DNA of 64,000 bases from Cyrtodaria siliqua (GCA_037043455.1 JAWPHD010005067.1:107735-171734), one strand, 5' to 3'; positions 19,792 through 32,135 are shown, numbered from the stretch's first letter. The notes: a model not told the origin generated them from the sequence alone. Program-made: numbers and translations.

Positions 19792-21102
19792 CGTAGGGCA
19801 TTCAATATATTTTGTCACTAATGCGCTTCCGTAGAAACTGCCTTACATTATCGCACTGAAAACTCGTGCATTTAAAGGCGATTTCACTAACTACATACAT
19901 GCAAAATAGCGATTTAATCCGATAACAATTGACGGAGATATTATGCGCACTCATGTATAGTGGCTATATTTCAATGCTATCAGGAAAAATGAAATTAGGG
20001 CTTACATTAAAGCCAGGGTTGCTTTAAAAGTACCTGAAAAAGAGATTTATGCTGAACTGTGCCGTGTACATGGCAGTTCTGCCGTGACATTGAGAACGGT
20101 TTTTCGTTGGGCTAAGACATTTAAAGGGGGTAAACTTAGCAATAAAGACCGTAACCATCCTGGCAGGCCTGTTGTTGCAGCAACAAAGGAGAACATTGAT
20201 GCTGTGAAGGCCATGGTAGACGAAGATGGGCGGTATACAGATTCTGAGCTAATACTCTTGGCATCTCAGAATGCACAACTCATCACATTTTAACAAACTG
20301 TTTGAAATTAAAGAAGCTTTGTGCTAGATGGGTCCCTCATTTGCTGTCAACTGAACAAAAGGCCAAACGGTTAAAATGTGCTAAAAATCTTCTTAAAAAA
20401 TATGAAAATTGTCATCCTAGAAAATTTTTTGAGTTGCTCACTGGAGATGAAACGTGGGTGTACTATTTTGAACCCCAGCGGTGGATAAACAATAAACAAT
20501 AGTTGGGTAAAAATCAGGCAAGACCGGTTATTGCAAAACGAACAAAAAGCGCTAAAAAGGTTTTGTATGAAATTTTCTTTAATTCCAGTGGCCCTGTGGT
20601 ACAAATTCCATGCAAACAGGGAAAAACCATCACCGCAAAATATTACAAGGACAAAGTTCTAAAAGCAGTCAAAAATAATTACAAGAAAAAAAGCCCAAGT
20701 AAAGTTTTGAATGGCATCCAGCTGATTCATGACAATGCCTCAGCTCACAAAGCTAAAATTGTGCAGTCTTTCTTGGAGCAAGAAAAAGTGGAACAGCTTG
20801 AAAACTCACCTTATTCTCCCGACCTTAGTCCCAGTGACTTTTTCCTATTCCTTTTGCTGAAGAAAAAACTCTCTGGAAGACGCTATGCTTCCAGAAGTGC
20901 CCTTGGTGCCAGAATAGTTCAGTGTCTCAACAGTATACCAAGGGGAGACTACTTTACTGCGTTTACGTCATGGATAGCGCGACTCCGAAAGTGTGTATCT
21001 GTTTAGGGGGAATACTTTGAAGGATTGTAATAAGAAGTTTTTTATATTTCCAGTATCTGTTAGTTCCGAATACCAGTGACAGAATATATTGAATGCCCCT
21101 CG
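19792..21102 (+). mobile_element. Mariner element with TIRs and TA target duplication
   Basis: The left end CGTAGGGCATTCAATATATT... and the reverse complement of the right end (CGAGGGGCATTCAATATATT...) match at all but three of 28 bases. TA flanks both ends (19790-19791 and 21103-21104). The length, 1311 bp, is typical for mariner. The interior encodes the broken transposase described separately. Confidence 0.9.
19966..21006 (+). pseudogene. Mariner transposase (DD34D), inactivated
   Basis: The N-terminal helix-turn-helix region (VTLRTVFRWAKTF, then HPGRP linker-like motif) reads in one frame to about 20270; a frameshift then leads into VCARWVPHLL-like sequence (here LCARWVPHLLS) and the catalytic domain. 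The first Asp is in GDETWVYYFEP, the second in LIHDNASAHKA, the third in YSPDLSPSDFF, 34 residues after the second: the DD34D spacing of true mariners. A TAG at 20500-20502 replaces a probable Trp before LGKNQARP. No good start codon remains. With a frameshift, a nonsense codon and a missing start it cannot make active protein. Confidence 0.9.
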
Positions 21103-21310
21103 TATCCAACTGTAAATGAGTAAAACAATTGTGGTGGAGTTTTTCAATATATATATAAATATGTTGATTGAAAATGAGTCTCAACAAATTCAGGTGAAAT
21201 TTCATTAGCGGTTGTATAGTGTTTGTGTTAACGAGTCAGCGACACTAATTAAGGCTGAATTTCTCAATAGATAATCATGTTGATAGAAATGTTGATAGAT
21301 TTGTTTGTAA

Positions 21311-21481
21311 ACATCTGTTTTATGACATTTTCAACACATGTAAGGTTATATATGACGGTCGATTTTTTGTGATTGAGGCAACCACCCACTTTTCCTGGGT
21401 AGAACTAGTACTGTACACCTCCCGCCATCCATAAGAATCGACACTTCCTCCCAAGTAGAGCTGCCAGTGGGATTCGAACCT
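21311..21481 (-). mobile_element. tRNA-derived SINE, copy 3 (5'-truncated)
   Basis: The body matches the 41236 copy; on the minus strand it carries GGTTCGAATCCCACTGGCAG, an excellent tRNA B box, but the A-box head is missing. The next base starts the conserved 'ctgaattcctccgtacataa' module. Confidence 0.75.
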
Positions 21482-22480
21482 GAATTCCTCCGTACATAAT
21501 CATGTTGATAAGTAGCATTGTCTGTGATATCTACATTATATTCATTGATAAGTTTGTAAATAGTTATCATTTGTTTGTCAATTTACGTTTCAGTCATTTG
21601 TGTCAATTAGACATGTACGTTGTTTATAGTCGTGTTAATAATATTTTGTAAATAATGTGTCAGTGCCAGCTATTACAAATAAACTGAAATTATGTGTTTG
21701 TTTTGGTTATGTACTAGATACCGGTAGTATAAGTACTCGATACCGGTAGTATATGTACTAGATACGAGTAGTATATGTACTAGATATCCCGTTAGTATAG
21801 AAAATAGAATTTGACATTGACAGGAATGATAAAAAATGAGTAATCCAAATGTTGATCACATTCCACCAGTGCACTGAACTAGATCAATACATTTCATTAT
21901 ACCCCCGCTTTCACAAAGTTAAGTGGGGGCTATATAGGAATCCCGCTGTCCGTAACGTTCCGTCCCATATCGTAACACATTTTGTCGTGTCGCGTCACGT
22001 AACTTATTTTTATTACTTGCATTCCTGAAACAGTTTTGAACGGGTTGTTCCCAAACTTCATATACACTTAACAAATGATAAAAAAGTGGGGGTATTCATC
22101 AATATCAGTGATAGTTCTAGTTGTGCATCCTACGATTCCTGAATTGTTCATGCAGATGTGCACTTTTGAACTGGAAAAGGGTTGACCTGATCAGTTTTGA
22201 TTTATCAGAAGAGAGGCTTTTGTGTTACCGGGCTATTAAGAAAGGTGGAAAACCTTGGTGTTTATTGCAGGCGGTGTAATGTGACGTAAAGTTTCATGAA
22301 CAAAAACAAATATGGCGACTCGGATGTCGAGCAGAATATTATTTATAGAAATAGAACTAGTACAGAGCATGGATAATTTACATGAAAGCATGGAAAATAT
22401 ATATAATATTAGTGCTTTGTCCTGTTGTTTATTTGCTTTAGCATGAAAACACAGAATATCTCGGCAGATCCTTGCTGATA
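21482..22480. repeat. Duplicated module, far flank of TRIM unit 2
   Basis: Matches 30830-31300, 45146-45900 and parts of 1-1050. It includes 'cagtgccagctattaca', AATAAA, a 22-bp array, and the 'ccccgctttcacaaagt' block. No gene. Confidence 0.7.
21707..21795. repeat. 22-bp array 'actagataccggtagtatat', about 4 units
   Basis: The same position holds about one unit at 30995-31018 and about five at 45343-45450, so copy number varies between duplicated units. Confidence 0.85.
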
Positions 22481-24185
22481 GGATTTTGATAGCTAGATCA
22501 ACATTCCTGTGAAGTTTATTGAAAGTCCGTCAAGTAGTTTCATAGGATTAGTCCGTACACGCTTTTACTATGTAACTCTATGTAAACAAAGATGGGCGCT
22601 GGCAGCCATGTTTAACATTGAATCAAAATGATTTTCGACAATGACCAACCTCATGTCATGCTGATCATTATAGAAAAAGTCCCATATCAATATCACTTAA
22701 TAGTTTTCAGGAAGTAGTTGTTACAAGTTTGTTTGTTTTTAGCTCCGCTGGCCGAAAGAGCTTATGGGATGCCGAGTTGTCCGTCGCCCGTCCGTCGTCC
22801 GTCGTTAACTTTTGTCTCGTTAAGACAATAGGGCCTTCATTTTTCATCCGATCTTTAACAGACTTCACCAGATTGTTAATGTCAATGAAAGGGCCATAAC
22901 TCCGCCATTACTGGTCCGATCTGGCTGGTTTTCGAACTTGGCCAGTAGAGATAATAAAAAAAAATAAAAAAAAACAAAAATTGAAAGAAATGTAAAAAAA
23001 TCTGGAAAAGTTTGGTTAAGATCAAATGAAAAATGAAGGCCCTATCGCCTTAACAAGGCAAAATATAGCATATTTAACAAAACCAAGGGCCATAACTCCG
23101 CTGTTACTGGTCCGATTTGATTGGTTTTCAAACTTTTCCAAGCTTTTATTGACATTAACAATCTGGTAAAAATTGGTAAAGATCGGATGAAAAATAAATA
23201 CCAGGAAACCAGCCAGATCGGACCAGTAACAGCGGAGTTATGGCCCTTGATTTCGTTAAAAATGCTCTATTTTGCCTCATTACAATAGGGTTCATTTTTC
23301 AACTGATCTTTACCAAATCATAATGCGATTTTGTGGTGACTACTTCTCAAAAAACATAAGTGATATTGATTTGGAACCTTTACCAAAATGACTGGCACGA
23401 CATCTTGCAGGCTGATAAGGGTTTAACTGTCTTGGTGCTCATCAGTCATTTGATCGAAACACCCCTTTGTACTACAAATGGACTGGTCCAAATTAAAAGG
23501 ACAGTCCATTATACATTCATAGAGAGGTAAGGATTTAGTATATTTTGTATTTTGACTCTCAGAAAAAGACTGAAAACAAATTGTAGGATTTTAAGATTTT
23601 ATTTTCTGATTTTCCAACTATAGCCTGAGACAAGAGCAAATCTACTGAGATAGTAACATAATTCTCAGGAGAAATGGCATAACATGACCTGTGTGTGTGA
23701 CCGGGTCACACACCTGCTATATTTCTGAATACAGGTCATTTCATTTCTGTTCCACAATGTGATTTGGAGCAGAAAAAAGAGGATATACTAAGGTTGATGT
23801 TGTAAGGGATTTGATTGATATAGTTTTATAATTAAACTTTTTGGTAGCATTATGACATTTTTATAAGCTGGAAAAAAATGTATTCTTTAGAGTAGGATAA
23901 AATGGAATGAGATTATAATGTTGCATAATAAATCATAATATTTAGGAATATAGGAATGTTGCTCTTGATGTCTAGTTGGTCCTAAGTAAATATCAGGTTG
24001 GCCTAAAATTCAAGATGGCCACCATGTCTAAAAATAGATTTATTAAATACAATTTTGTGGCAACTACTTCTCTTTAATTTCAACTACTTCTCTAATACCG
24101 TAAGCAGTTTGGTACCTTTACCAAAATGACTTTTATAAAACTTTACAGGAATGTTGGTTTTGATGTCCAGTTAGTTCCATTAAAT
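22481..24185. repeat. Nested dispersed repeats, no gene
   Basis: 22740-23300 is a family starting with 'tatgggatgccgagttgtcc', with tandem internal units 'cttcatttttcatccgatct' and 'cagccagatcggaccagtaa', partly in inverted order (23040-23240). A decayed MITE related to the piggyBac-like family is near 23400-23535. 23940-24180 has 'aggttggcctaaaattcaag' and 'atggccacc' units shared with 46500-47500. Confidence 0.6.
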
Positions 24186-24189
24186 AACA

Positions 24190-24545
24190 AGAGCTGTCGG
24201 AGAACAGCGCAGCTCGACTATTCGATTTTTCGGAGAAAAATAAATTTATAGCTAGTATATACCATCAGAAAACAAAGCTACAACAATGTGGGGTGGGAGC
24301 ACAACATAACTATGTGTAAGAATTTACCAAAACTACACAGAAATATGTAAAAACAACAACAACAAAATTAGATTTTCAAGTGGGGGTTGGGTGGGGGGAG
24401 CGGGGGTGAGAGGCGGGATTGGGTTTGGGCGGGTGGGGGTTGGGGGGGGGGGGGGGGGGGGGGCAACATGTGTATGTAAGAATTGACTAAAACAACAACG
24501 AAATATGTAAAAAAAAAAAAAAAAAAAAAAATCCAAGTGTGGGGC

Positions 24546-24601
<56 letters not shown>

Positions 24602-26142
24602 GGGGGGATGGGGTGAGAGGGGTGGGGGGGGAGCGGGGTTGTAACATATATGTGTAAGAATTGACAAAAGCAACACAGAAATATGTAAAAAATAAATATA
24701 ATAGTTTCAAGTGGGGGAGGGGGAGGGGTGAAGCGGGGATGTGGGTGAGAGGCAGGAGTGGGATGGTGGGGTGGGGGGGGGGGGGGTTGGATGGGGCAAC
24801 ATATATGTGTAAAAATTGACTAAAACAACAAAGAAATATGTAAAAAAAAAAAAAAAAATGTTTCAAGTCTGGGGCAGGGTGGGGGTGGGGTGATGGCGTG
24901 AGAGGCGGGAGTGCATTGGGGGTTTGGGGGTGCAACATATGTGTGTAAGAATTGACTAAAACAAAGAAATATTTAAAAAAAAATAAAAAAAATTCAAGTG
25001 TGGGGCGTGGTGGGTAGGGTGATGGGGTGAGAGGCGGGGGCGGGGGAGGCGAGGGGGGTATGAGGGTTGCAACATATATGTGTAAGAACTGACAAAAGCA
25101 ACACAGAAATATGTAAAAAAAAAAAAGTTTCAAGTCTGGGGAGGGGTGGGGGTGGGGGTGAGAGTCGGGGGGTGGGGTGGTTGTGGCAGGGAGGGTTGCA
25201 ACATATATGTGTAAGAATTGACTAAAACAACACAGAAATATTTTTTAAAAAAAATCAAGTGGGGGGGCATGGTGGGTGGGGTGATGGGGGGGGGGGGGGG
25301 GAGGGTTGCAACATATATGTGAAAGAATTGACAAAAGAATCACAGAAATATGTAAAAAAAAAAAAGTTTCTAGTCTGGGCTGAGGCGGGGGTGGGGTTAG
25401 GGGGTGGGTGATGGGGTGAGAGGCGGGGGGGGGGGGGGGGGGGGGTGGTGGGGGCGGGATTGGGTTGCAACATATATGTGTAAGATTTGACTAAAACAAC
25501 ACAGAAATATGTAAAAAAAAAAAAAAGTGTGGAGGGTAGTGGGGGCGGGGGTAGAGGGGTGGGGGAGGAGGGTGCCCATGCCCCAATATGGGTGAAGTAA
25601 TAAGATGCATAATGCTATAACAAATCCCAAACCAAAATTATAGATATATACATGCTTACATGCAAACCTAGATCTGCCTTTATTGCACATTTTATGGGCC
25701 ATCACAATTTGGGTTCCATGGGAGTCCAGAATTTGCAGAAGACAAAATTACTTATCCAACCCTTTACAACATACTATAAGGAAACCAATTCCAAAATTTA
25801 GTTCAGCTAGGACAAAACATGTAAGAGATATAGACTTGTAAACACAGCTAACACGCACAATTTGATGTGAAATGGGGCACATTTATTTGGCTATCATAAT
25901 TTGGGTTCCATGGGAGCCCATGGGTTACAGGAACCAAAATTGCTTATGCAGCCCTTAAGATAATGCTACAAGGAAGCCCATGAACAAATTTGGTTGTGGT
26001 AGGATAAGAAATGTAAGAGATATAGACTTGTAAACACAGCTTACACGCAAACCTTGATGTGGGACGCCGACGCCGACGCCAACGCCGACGCCGACCCCGG
26101 GGTGATTACATAAGCTCTCTTATTCTTCGAATAGTCGAGCTA
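24190..26142. mobile_element. Non-autonomous element with 'ctcgactattcg' inverted ends and a G-rich core
   Basis: The left part reads 'cagctcgactattcgatttt' and the right end 'cgaatagtcgagct', inverted relative to each other. It interrupts a dispersed repeat whose halves ('agttagttccattaaata' / 'aactcaggttggccgg') are continuous elsewhere. The interior is a G-rich array (24340-25560) followed by a unique part with two related blocks ('tttgggttccatgggagccc') and a GCC-rich 'gacgccgacgccaacgcc' run. A second right half lies at 60115-61000 and a solo inverted end at 29660-29815. Confidence 0.65.
24340..25560. repeat. G-rich tandem array, units about 105-170 bp
   Basis: Each unit pairs a conserved part ('aacatatatgtgtaagaatt', 'gac', 'acagaaatatgtaaaa') with a variable G-run part ('gtttcaagtgggggtgggg', 'gagaggcggg'). 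The plus strand is G-rich with many runs of four or more G, including uninterrupted runs near 24445 and 25430. A (GT)n tract of about 25 repeats is at 24549-24599. Minus-strand proline-rich ORFs (24333-25133 and others) are readings of this array, not genes. Confidence 0.85.
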
Positions 26143-26149
26143 AAACTCA

Positions 26150-27490
26150 GGTTGGCCGGAAATTCAAGATGGCTGCAACAGCTTAAATATTCGTGTGTGG
26201 CAACTACTTATCAAAAGACATAAGTGGTATTGATTTGGAATCTTTACTCAAATGACTGGCATGACATGTAGTTGGTCCTAAACAAAATTCATTGATTCTA
26301 TGTTAAACATGGTTCCCGTGGCTGATCAAGCTATCAAAATCTATCAGTAGAGCTTCAAGGTCATTGACCTCTTGTTTAATTATGTTTTTTTTTATTATTA
26401 TTTTATGGGATGCCGAGTTGTCCGTCGTCCGTCCATCTTCTGTCCGTCGTTAACTTTTGTCTCGTTAAGATGATAGAGCCTTCATTTTTCATCTGATCTT
26501 TACCAAAAAGCTTTACCAGATTGTGAGTGTCAATGAAAGCTCGGACAAGTTTCGAAAGCCAGCCAAATCGGAACAGTAACAGCAGACTTATGGCCCTTGA
26601 TTTAGTTAAAAATGCTATATTTTGCCTCGTTAAGACGATAGGGCATTCATTTTTTATCCGATCTTTACCAAACTTTACCAGATTATTAATGTCAATGATA
26701 GCTTAAACAATTTTGAAAAACAGCCAGATCGGATCAGTAACAGCAGAGTTATGGCCCTTGATTTAGTTAAAAATGATATATTTTGCCTTAAGACGAAAGG
26801 GCCTTCATTTTTCATCCGATCTTTACCAAACTTTACCAGATTGTTAATGTCAATGATAGCTTGGACAAGTTTGAAAATCAGCCAGATCGGATTAGTAACA
26901 GCGGAGTTATTGCCCTTGATTTAGTTAAAAATGCTATATTTTGCCTCGTTAAGACGATAGGGCCTTCATTTTTCATCCGATCTTTACCAAACTTAACCAG
27001 ATTGTTAATGTCAAGGAAAGCTCGGAGACTTTCGGAAACCAGCCAGATCGGACATGTAACAGCGGAGTTGTGGCCCTTGATTTAGTTAAAGACATCAAGA
27101 GCAACATTCCTGTGAAGTTTCATGAAAATCTGTCAAGTAGTTTCGCGGAGTAATCGCTACATTTATATAACTCTATGTAAACAAAGATTGCTGCTAGCGG
27201 CGAGGTTTAATGTTAAATCAAAATAATTTTCGACAAGGATCAACATCATGTCATGTCAGTCATTTCGGTAATGGTTCAAAATCAAAATCGCATTTTAAAA
27301 TCTATTTTTAACCGTGGCAGCCATCTTGAATTTCCGGCCGACCTTAATTTTTGCTAGCTCATAACAACATTCCTGTGACTTTTCATGAAAATCCGTCAAT
27401 TAGTTTCAGAGGAGTAGTCGCCGCAAAAAAAAAGTTCACAGACGGACGGACGGACAGACAGACGCCGCACCACGGCGTAAGCTCTGCTGA
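26150..27490. repeat. Dispersed tandem repeat family ('ccgatctttaccaaac')
   Basis: Four or five units of about 145-150 bp with 'cgttaagacgatagggcctt', 'catttttcatccgatcttta' and 'cagccagatcggancagtaa', then an inverted block ending 'gccgcaccacggcgtaagct' at about 27465-27485, which is the reverse complement of the start of 46440-46500. No gene; the 74-codon ORF at 26861 lies in the units. Confidence 0.7.
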
Positions 27491-27499
27491 TCTTTGATT

Positions 27500-29120
27500 T
27501 ATTCAACTTGCCCCCAATATAAAAACCTTCATTTTGCATCTGATCTTTATCAATAATGGTCAAAGTCAAATCAGTTTCATCTCATCTTTTCCAAAGTTGT
27601 GTTTAGAATGTTAATGTCAAAGCAATAAAAGCATGGACAAGTTCGAAGACCAGAGCCATACCTAACTCGCCACACCCACCCCGACTCAACCATTGCTTCG
27701 GCACACAAGCATTGTATAATATCGTTTTATCAAGCAGGAAGATATATCATGTTTGCAAACATTTCATGTTTATTATGCTCCCAGGGGAGCATATATTTGC
27801 CATCATGACCATATATATATGTCCATATGTCCGTCCGTCCACTTTCTTGTCCGCTGAACTTCTCCTAAGTTTTTCTTCCGATTTTCATGAAACTTTACAG
27901 GAAGTATCAGGATGATGTCTATTAGCGCATATTGTCATGATGTTCCGGTAGAACAATTGTTGGCAGAGTTACGGGACTTTGACGTTTTTTGCATCTGAAA
28001 CCTAGTAGGGCATATTGTAAAGATGTTCCAGTTGTATGAGTTTTGGCAGAGTTACGGAACTTTGAAGTCCACTCAACTCCTAAGTTGTTCATCCTATTTC
28101 CATGAAACTTCATAGGAAGTATTAATATGATGTCTAGTAGGGCATACTGTCAGGACGTTCCCATTGAATGATTTTTGCCAGACCTATGGGACTTTGAAGA
28201 TTTTCAGATGTAAAGCATTTCCGCTCAACTCCTACATTTTCCATCTGATTTTCATGAAACTGCGGAAGTGTGAATATGATGTCTAGTAGCACATATTATC
28301 AGGACGTTCTGGTTGATTATTTTTTTGCAAAGTTAGGGGACTTTGCATTTTTTCAAATATAAAACTTGTCTGCTCAACTCCTACATTTTTCATCCGATGG
28401 TATTTCACATGTTATCCTTTATTCCGGGAGCACCCATCACTTTTACCTATTTCTTGTCTATTTAGCGTATTTCAAATTGGTTGTAACTAAATTGCTGGAA
28501 CTGTCATGGCCTCTTTAGAAAGTAGAGCAATACAGGCCCATGAAATACAGGCCCACATGGCCCATGAAATCTTGCATCATGTTTCCACTCTTCTCCCTAT
28601 CAGATTGTCAAAAACATGTGTCATGGTCAAAATTCACTGGTCTCGGTAGCTCTTGTTTTTGTCTCGCCCTTTTTGGTTGTGTCAATTTCTTGCAAGCCAA
28701 GGACTATTCAAACGTTGGTTATAGTTGTAACTTGGGTAATACTACCCTGTGTGAGGGCTATTCTACATGCCTGGGACACCAGAAAGGCAGTTTTGAAATT
28801 GAACACTCACCCATAGATGGAAATTAAACTTAAAGAACACAATTTCAGAAAATAGATTTCACGCATAGATTAATTTGATTAAATTGCCTTTCTAGGATCC
28901 CGTGTATGTTTTAATGGAATAACACTCACATAGCAAATGGTGGTATGAACTTTCTGCAAAGGCTAGACAACTTGGTAGTTTGTGCATTCAAGTTTTGCAT
29001 TTCGGTCATTTTCTCGGGAACTGTATGCCTTAGACACTTCAAACCTGGGTTAGAAGGGTATCTTGGGATTGGGATTCAAACTCATACACGTGTAAATCGA
29101 GATATATAATTGTGACTTGC
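27500..29120. repeat. Duplicated module of TRIM unit 2, no gene
   Basis: Matches 1730-5640 without the SINE, the extra TIR element and the 49-bp array, and 33750-35500. The single 49-bp unit sits at about 28262-28310. The short frame starting at 28506 (MASLES) matches the one at 5073 and 34931. Confidence 0.7.
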
Positions 29121-29127
29121 ATTTAAC

Positions 29128-29321
29128 CTTTAACCCGCTAAGCACGACTATAATAGCCTTTGCGTCCATTGTAAACCCAGATCAGCCTGCGAGTAACTCA
29201 GGGTTTACAATGTCCAGCTGCTGATCATTCATTTCCCTCAAAACAACCATTTGTCACATAAATGGAATGGGCTTAATTCAAAGAAAGAACAGTCTATTAT
29301 ATGTATGTAGCGGGTTAAAGG
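29128..29321. mobile_element. piggyBac-like MITE, copy c
   Basis: Ends CCTTTAACCCGC and GCGGGTTAAAGG between TTAA at 29124-29127 and 29322-29325. Same position in the unit as copy b (5655-5862). Confidence 0.8.
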
Positions 29322-29454
29322 TTAATACATTTAGGTAATAAGGTCAGCTTGGAATGTTTAGCATTTAGTTTTTGTTTCCCTCAAATGTTGGTGATGTAAC
29401 TCAGCACTCATTTAGATATCTTCCATTTGTGTGAAAGTTCAATGTAATCCAGAC

Positions 29455-29915
29455 CACACACTACAATGACTGTTATTAGGTCTGATTGAAAACTGTGAAA
29501 TGTGTGTAAATTTCAGACGGCACAGTGCGGAAATTCCTCAAAATCTTACCCGTCTTTAAACACACATATAAATAGTTTTATTAAAATACAATTCATTTAT
29601 GTCAAAACCCATCACAAAATTATTTCTCTTTCTAATGGTGGAATTTCATGAGATTCTAACAATAATTTTATATCGGCCCGAGTTTCTATATCCGCCCCGC
29701 ACCCCAACCACATTGTTTTAACCTTGTTTTCTGATGGTATATACTGGCTATATAATTTATTATTCTCTGAAAAATCGAATAGTCGAGCTGCGCTGTTGTC
29801 CGACAGCTCTTGTTTAGAGAGGAGTTAGAAGGAAAAGTTAAGGTGCCACATGATATTTTGGCTTCTTCATTAGTTCAGATAGGAAGTTTCCAATCCGTTT
29901 GTTATTGGGTCTTTG
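29455..29915 (+). mobile_element. TIR element CACAGAY...GTCTGTG, unit 2 copy, with nested insertion
   Basis: Same insertion point (TCCAGAC flanks) as at 5995. Its left end is rearranged, and its middle is replaced at about 29660-29815 by a fragment with 'ttttctgatggtatatactg' and 'cgaatagtcgagctgcgctg', an inverted end of the element at 24190. Confidence 0.7.
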
Positions 29916-30311
29916 TCCAGACATATAATTCCGCAGAATTCTTGTTTAAAAAAAATCTTTACTCAACTGTGACATGTTTCATGTAATATTAAGATTGAAA
30001 ATCAAGAAACATAATGTACAAACTTTATTAAATACACTTTGCTGATTATAATTTAAATTCTGAATATTAAAATCAGAAAATACTTAGTTACATCAGTCCT
30101 TTAAGCAATGTATTTACAAAATGCTGATTGAAGACAAAACTTCAGCTAAAACAAGTCTACACAGTGTAATTGTAAACGATCATCATTAAATGTCACATTA
30201 TTTTTTAAGATCAGCATCAACCCTAATTTGTTTCTACTGTAACTACCTTCTCTGTGTTTGATGTTATTAAAGCATTTGCCACCATTTACGAAGTTCTTAT
30301 AGACCTTGGAG

Positions 30312-30829
30312 TTATTTAAGTTCGTACACATTCATAGTATCACTGTAACCTGCTAGGTAGAGTTTATCTTCCTGGTCGATGTATATGGAGTATGGACGAT
30401 CCTCTCCATCTGTCTGTGTCAGTAGTATTCTCAGTCTCTCACAGTTCTCTGTGATCTGGTGCACATTGTGGGAGGTTTCCCCACACAGGTAAACAGTCCC
30501 AACACTATCTACACAAAATTCTGCTGGACGCTTCAGGTCACTGTCCTTATATACGGCCTGGACCACACCCTCCATGGTCATGCTGGGTAGGGAATGGTTA
30601 CCATAATCAGAAACATACAGGGTTGTTCTGTCAGGACTAATAGCTATGCAACGTGGATCACTAAAGAGCTGCTCTCCATTTATATCTGTAGATATAACAT
30701 TTAACACAGTTCTATTCATTTCCTTGATTTCAACTTTCGGAGGGTTTTTGAATGTCACTGCAAGTCTCTCACCATAGCACACTATACCCTGGCAGGCTCC
30801 ATCTACCTTCATCTCACGACCTATTGACA
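30312..30829 (-). pseudogene. TRIM-like copy 2, C-terminal propeller fragment
   Basis: A 166-codon open frame encodes only the last ~30% of the TRIM-like protein (IVCYGERLAVTFKNPPKVEI through LYVSDYGNHSLPSMTMEG to NVYELK) and has a normal stop and downstream AATAAA. Similarity to the other copies ends abruptly at about 30829-30832, where the next duplicated module starts. B-boxes, coiled coil, upstream exon and promoter are missing. The remaining frame has no stops, which suggests a recent deletion. The Met at 30812 is an internal methionine. Confidence 0.85.
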
Positions 30830-30832
30830 GAT

Positions 30833-31106
30833 AGTCATCATTTGTAAACAGTCATCATTTGTTTGTCAATTTACATTTCAGTCATTTGTGTCAATTAGAC
30901 ATGTACGTTGTTTCTAGTCGTGTTATTAATATTTTGTAAATAATGTGTCCGTGCCAGCTATTAAAAATAAACTGAAATTATGTGTTTGTTTTGGTTATGT
31001 ACTAGATACCGGTAGTATAGAAAATAGAATTTGACATTGACAGGAAGGATAAAAAATGAGTAATCCAAATGTTAATCACATCCCACCGAGGTGCGCTGTA
31101 CTAAAT
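30833..31106. repeat. Duplicated module, far flank of unit 3
   Basis: Matches 21550-21900 and 45205-45535: 'catttgtttgtcaatttaca', AATAAA, one 22-bp unit, and 'cattccaccag'-type sequence. No gene. Confidence 0.65.
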
Positions 31107-31474
31107 CAATACATTTCATTATATCCCCGCTTTCACAAAGTGAAGTGGGGGCTATATAAGAATCACGTTGTCGGTAACGTCCCGTTGCGTCACGTCCTGT
31201 AACACATTTTTGTCCCGTCCCTTTGTGTCCGCAACACATTTTTATTACTTGCATTCCTCAAAAAGTTTTGAATGAATTGTTCCCAAACTTCAATACATTT
31301 CATTATATCCCCGCTTTCACAAAGTGAAGTGGGGGCTATATAAGAATCACGTTGTCCGTAACGTCCCGTTGCGTCACGTCCTGTAACACATTTTTGTCCC
31401 GTCCCTTTGTGTCCGCAACACATTTTTATTACTTGCATTCCTCAAAAAGTTTTGAATGAATTGTTCCCAAACTT
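31107..31474. repeat. 184-bp tandem duplication
   Basis: Two almost identical copies starting 'caatacatttcattatatcc' at 31107 and 31291. One difference seen is 'gttgtcggtaacg' versus 'gttgtccgtaacg'. A very recent event. Confidence 0.9.
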
Positions 31475-32135
31475 CATACACACATAACAACTGATGACAT
31501 TATGTCCCTCTACACCCATTGTTGATTGCCTAATTCATTACAGAGTTGTGATTTGACTTAGAATTTAAGCGAGGATATTCATCACCTTCAGCGATCGTTA
31601 TGTTCAGTAAATTTTATTAAAAGTATTCAATGAGTTTTATGTTTTTCAGTATGAACTTGAGCTTAAGATTGTTTTATCATATGACGTTTTTAGTTATTTA
31701 CTTAAAAACCCTTAACCCGCTATAGCATTTGCGTCCATTGTAAACCAAGTCTCGCACGCTGATCATGGTTTACAATGTTCAGCTGCTGATCAGTAATTTT
31801 CCCAAACTTCATACACACATAACAACTGATGACATTATGTCCCTCTACACCCATTGTTGATTGCCTAATTCATTACAGAATTGTGATTTGACTTAGAATT
31901 TAAGCGAGGATATTCATCACCTTCAGCGATCGTTATGTTCAGTAAATTTTATTAAAAGTATTCAATGAGTTTTATGTTTTTCAGTATGAACTTGAGCTAA
32001 GATTGTTTTATCATATGACGTTTTTAGTTATTTACTTATAAACCCTTAACCCGCTATAGCCTTTGCGTCCATTATAAACCCAATCTCGCACGCTGATCAT
32101 GGTTTACAATGTTCAGTTGCTGATCAGTCATTTTC
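31466..32135. repeat. 335-bp tandem duplication
   Basis: 'cccaaacttcatacacacat' and all following sequence to 'gctgatcagt' recur with a 335-bp offset (31471 and 31806). The junction near 31798-31803 lies within a MITE, at the short shared string 'ttttccc'. The truncated MITE at 31709-31798 belongs to the first copy. Confidence 0.85.

Noticed and set aside
24333..25133. Proline-rich minus-strand ORF of 266 codons
   Set aside because: It is the complement of the G-rich tandem array, including a (GT)n tract read as His-Thr; indels in A- and G-runs between units would not preserve a frame.
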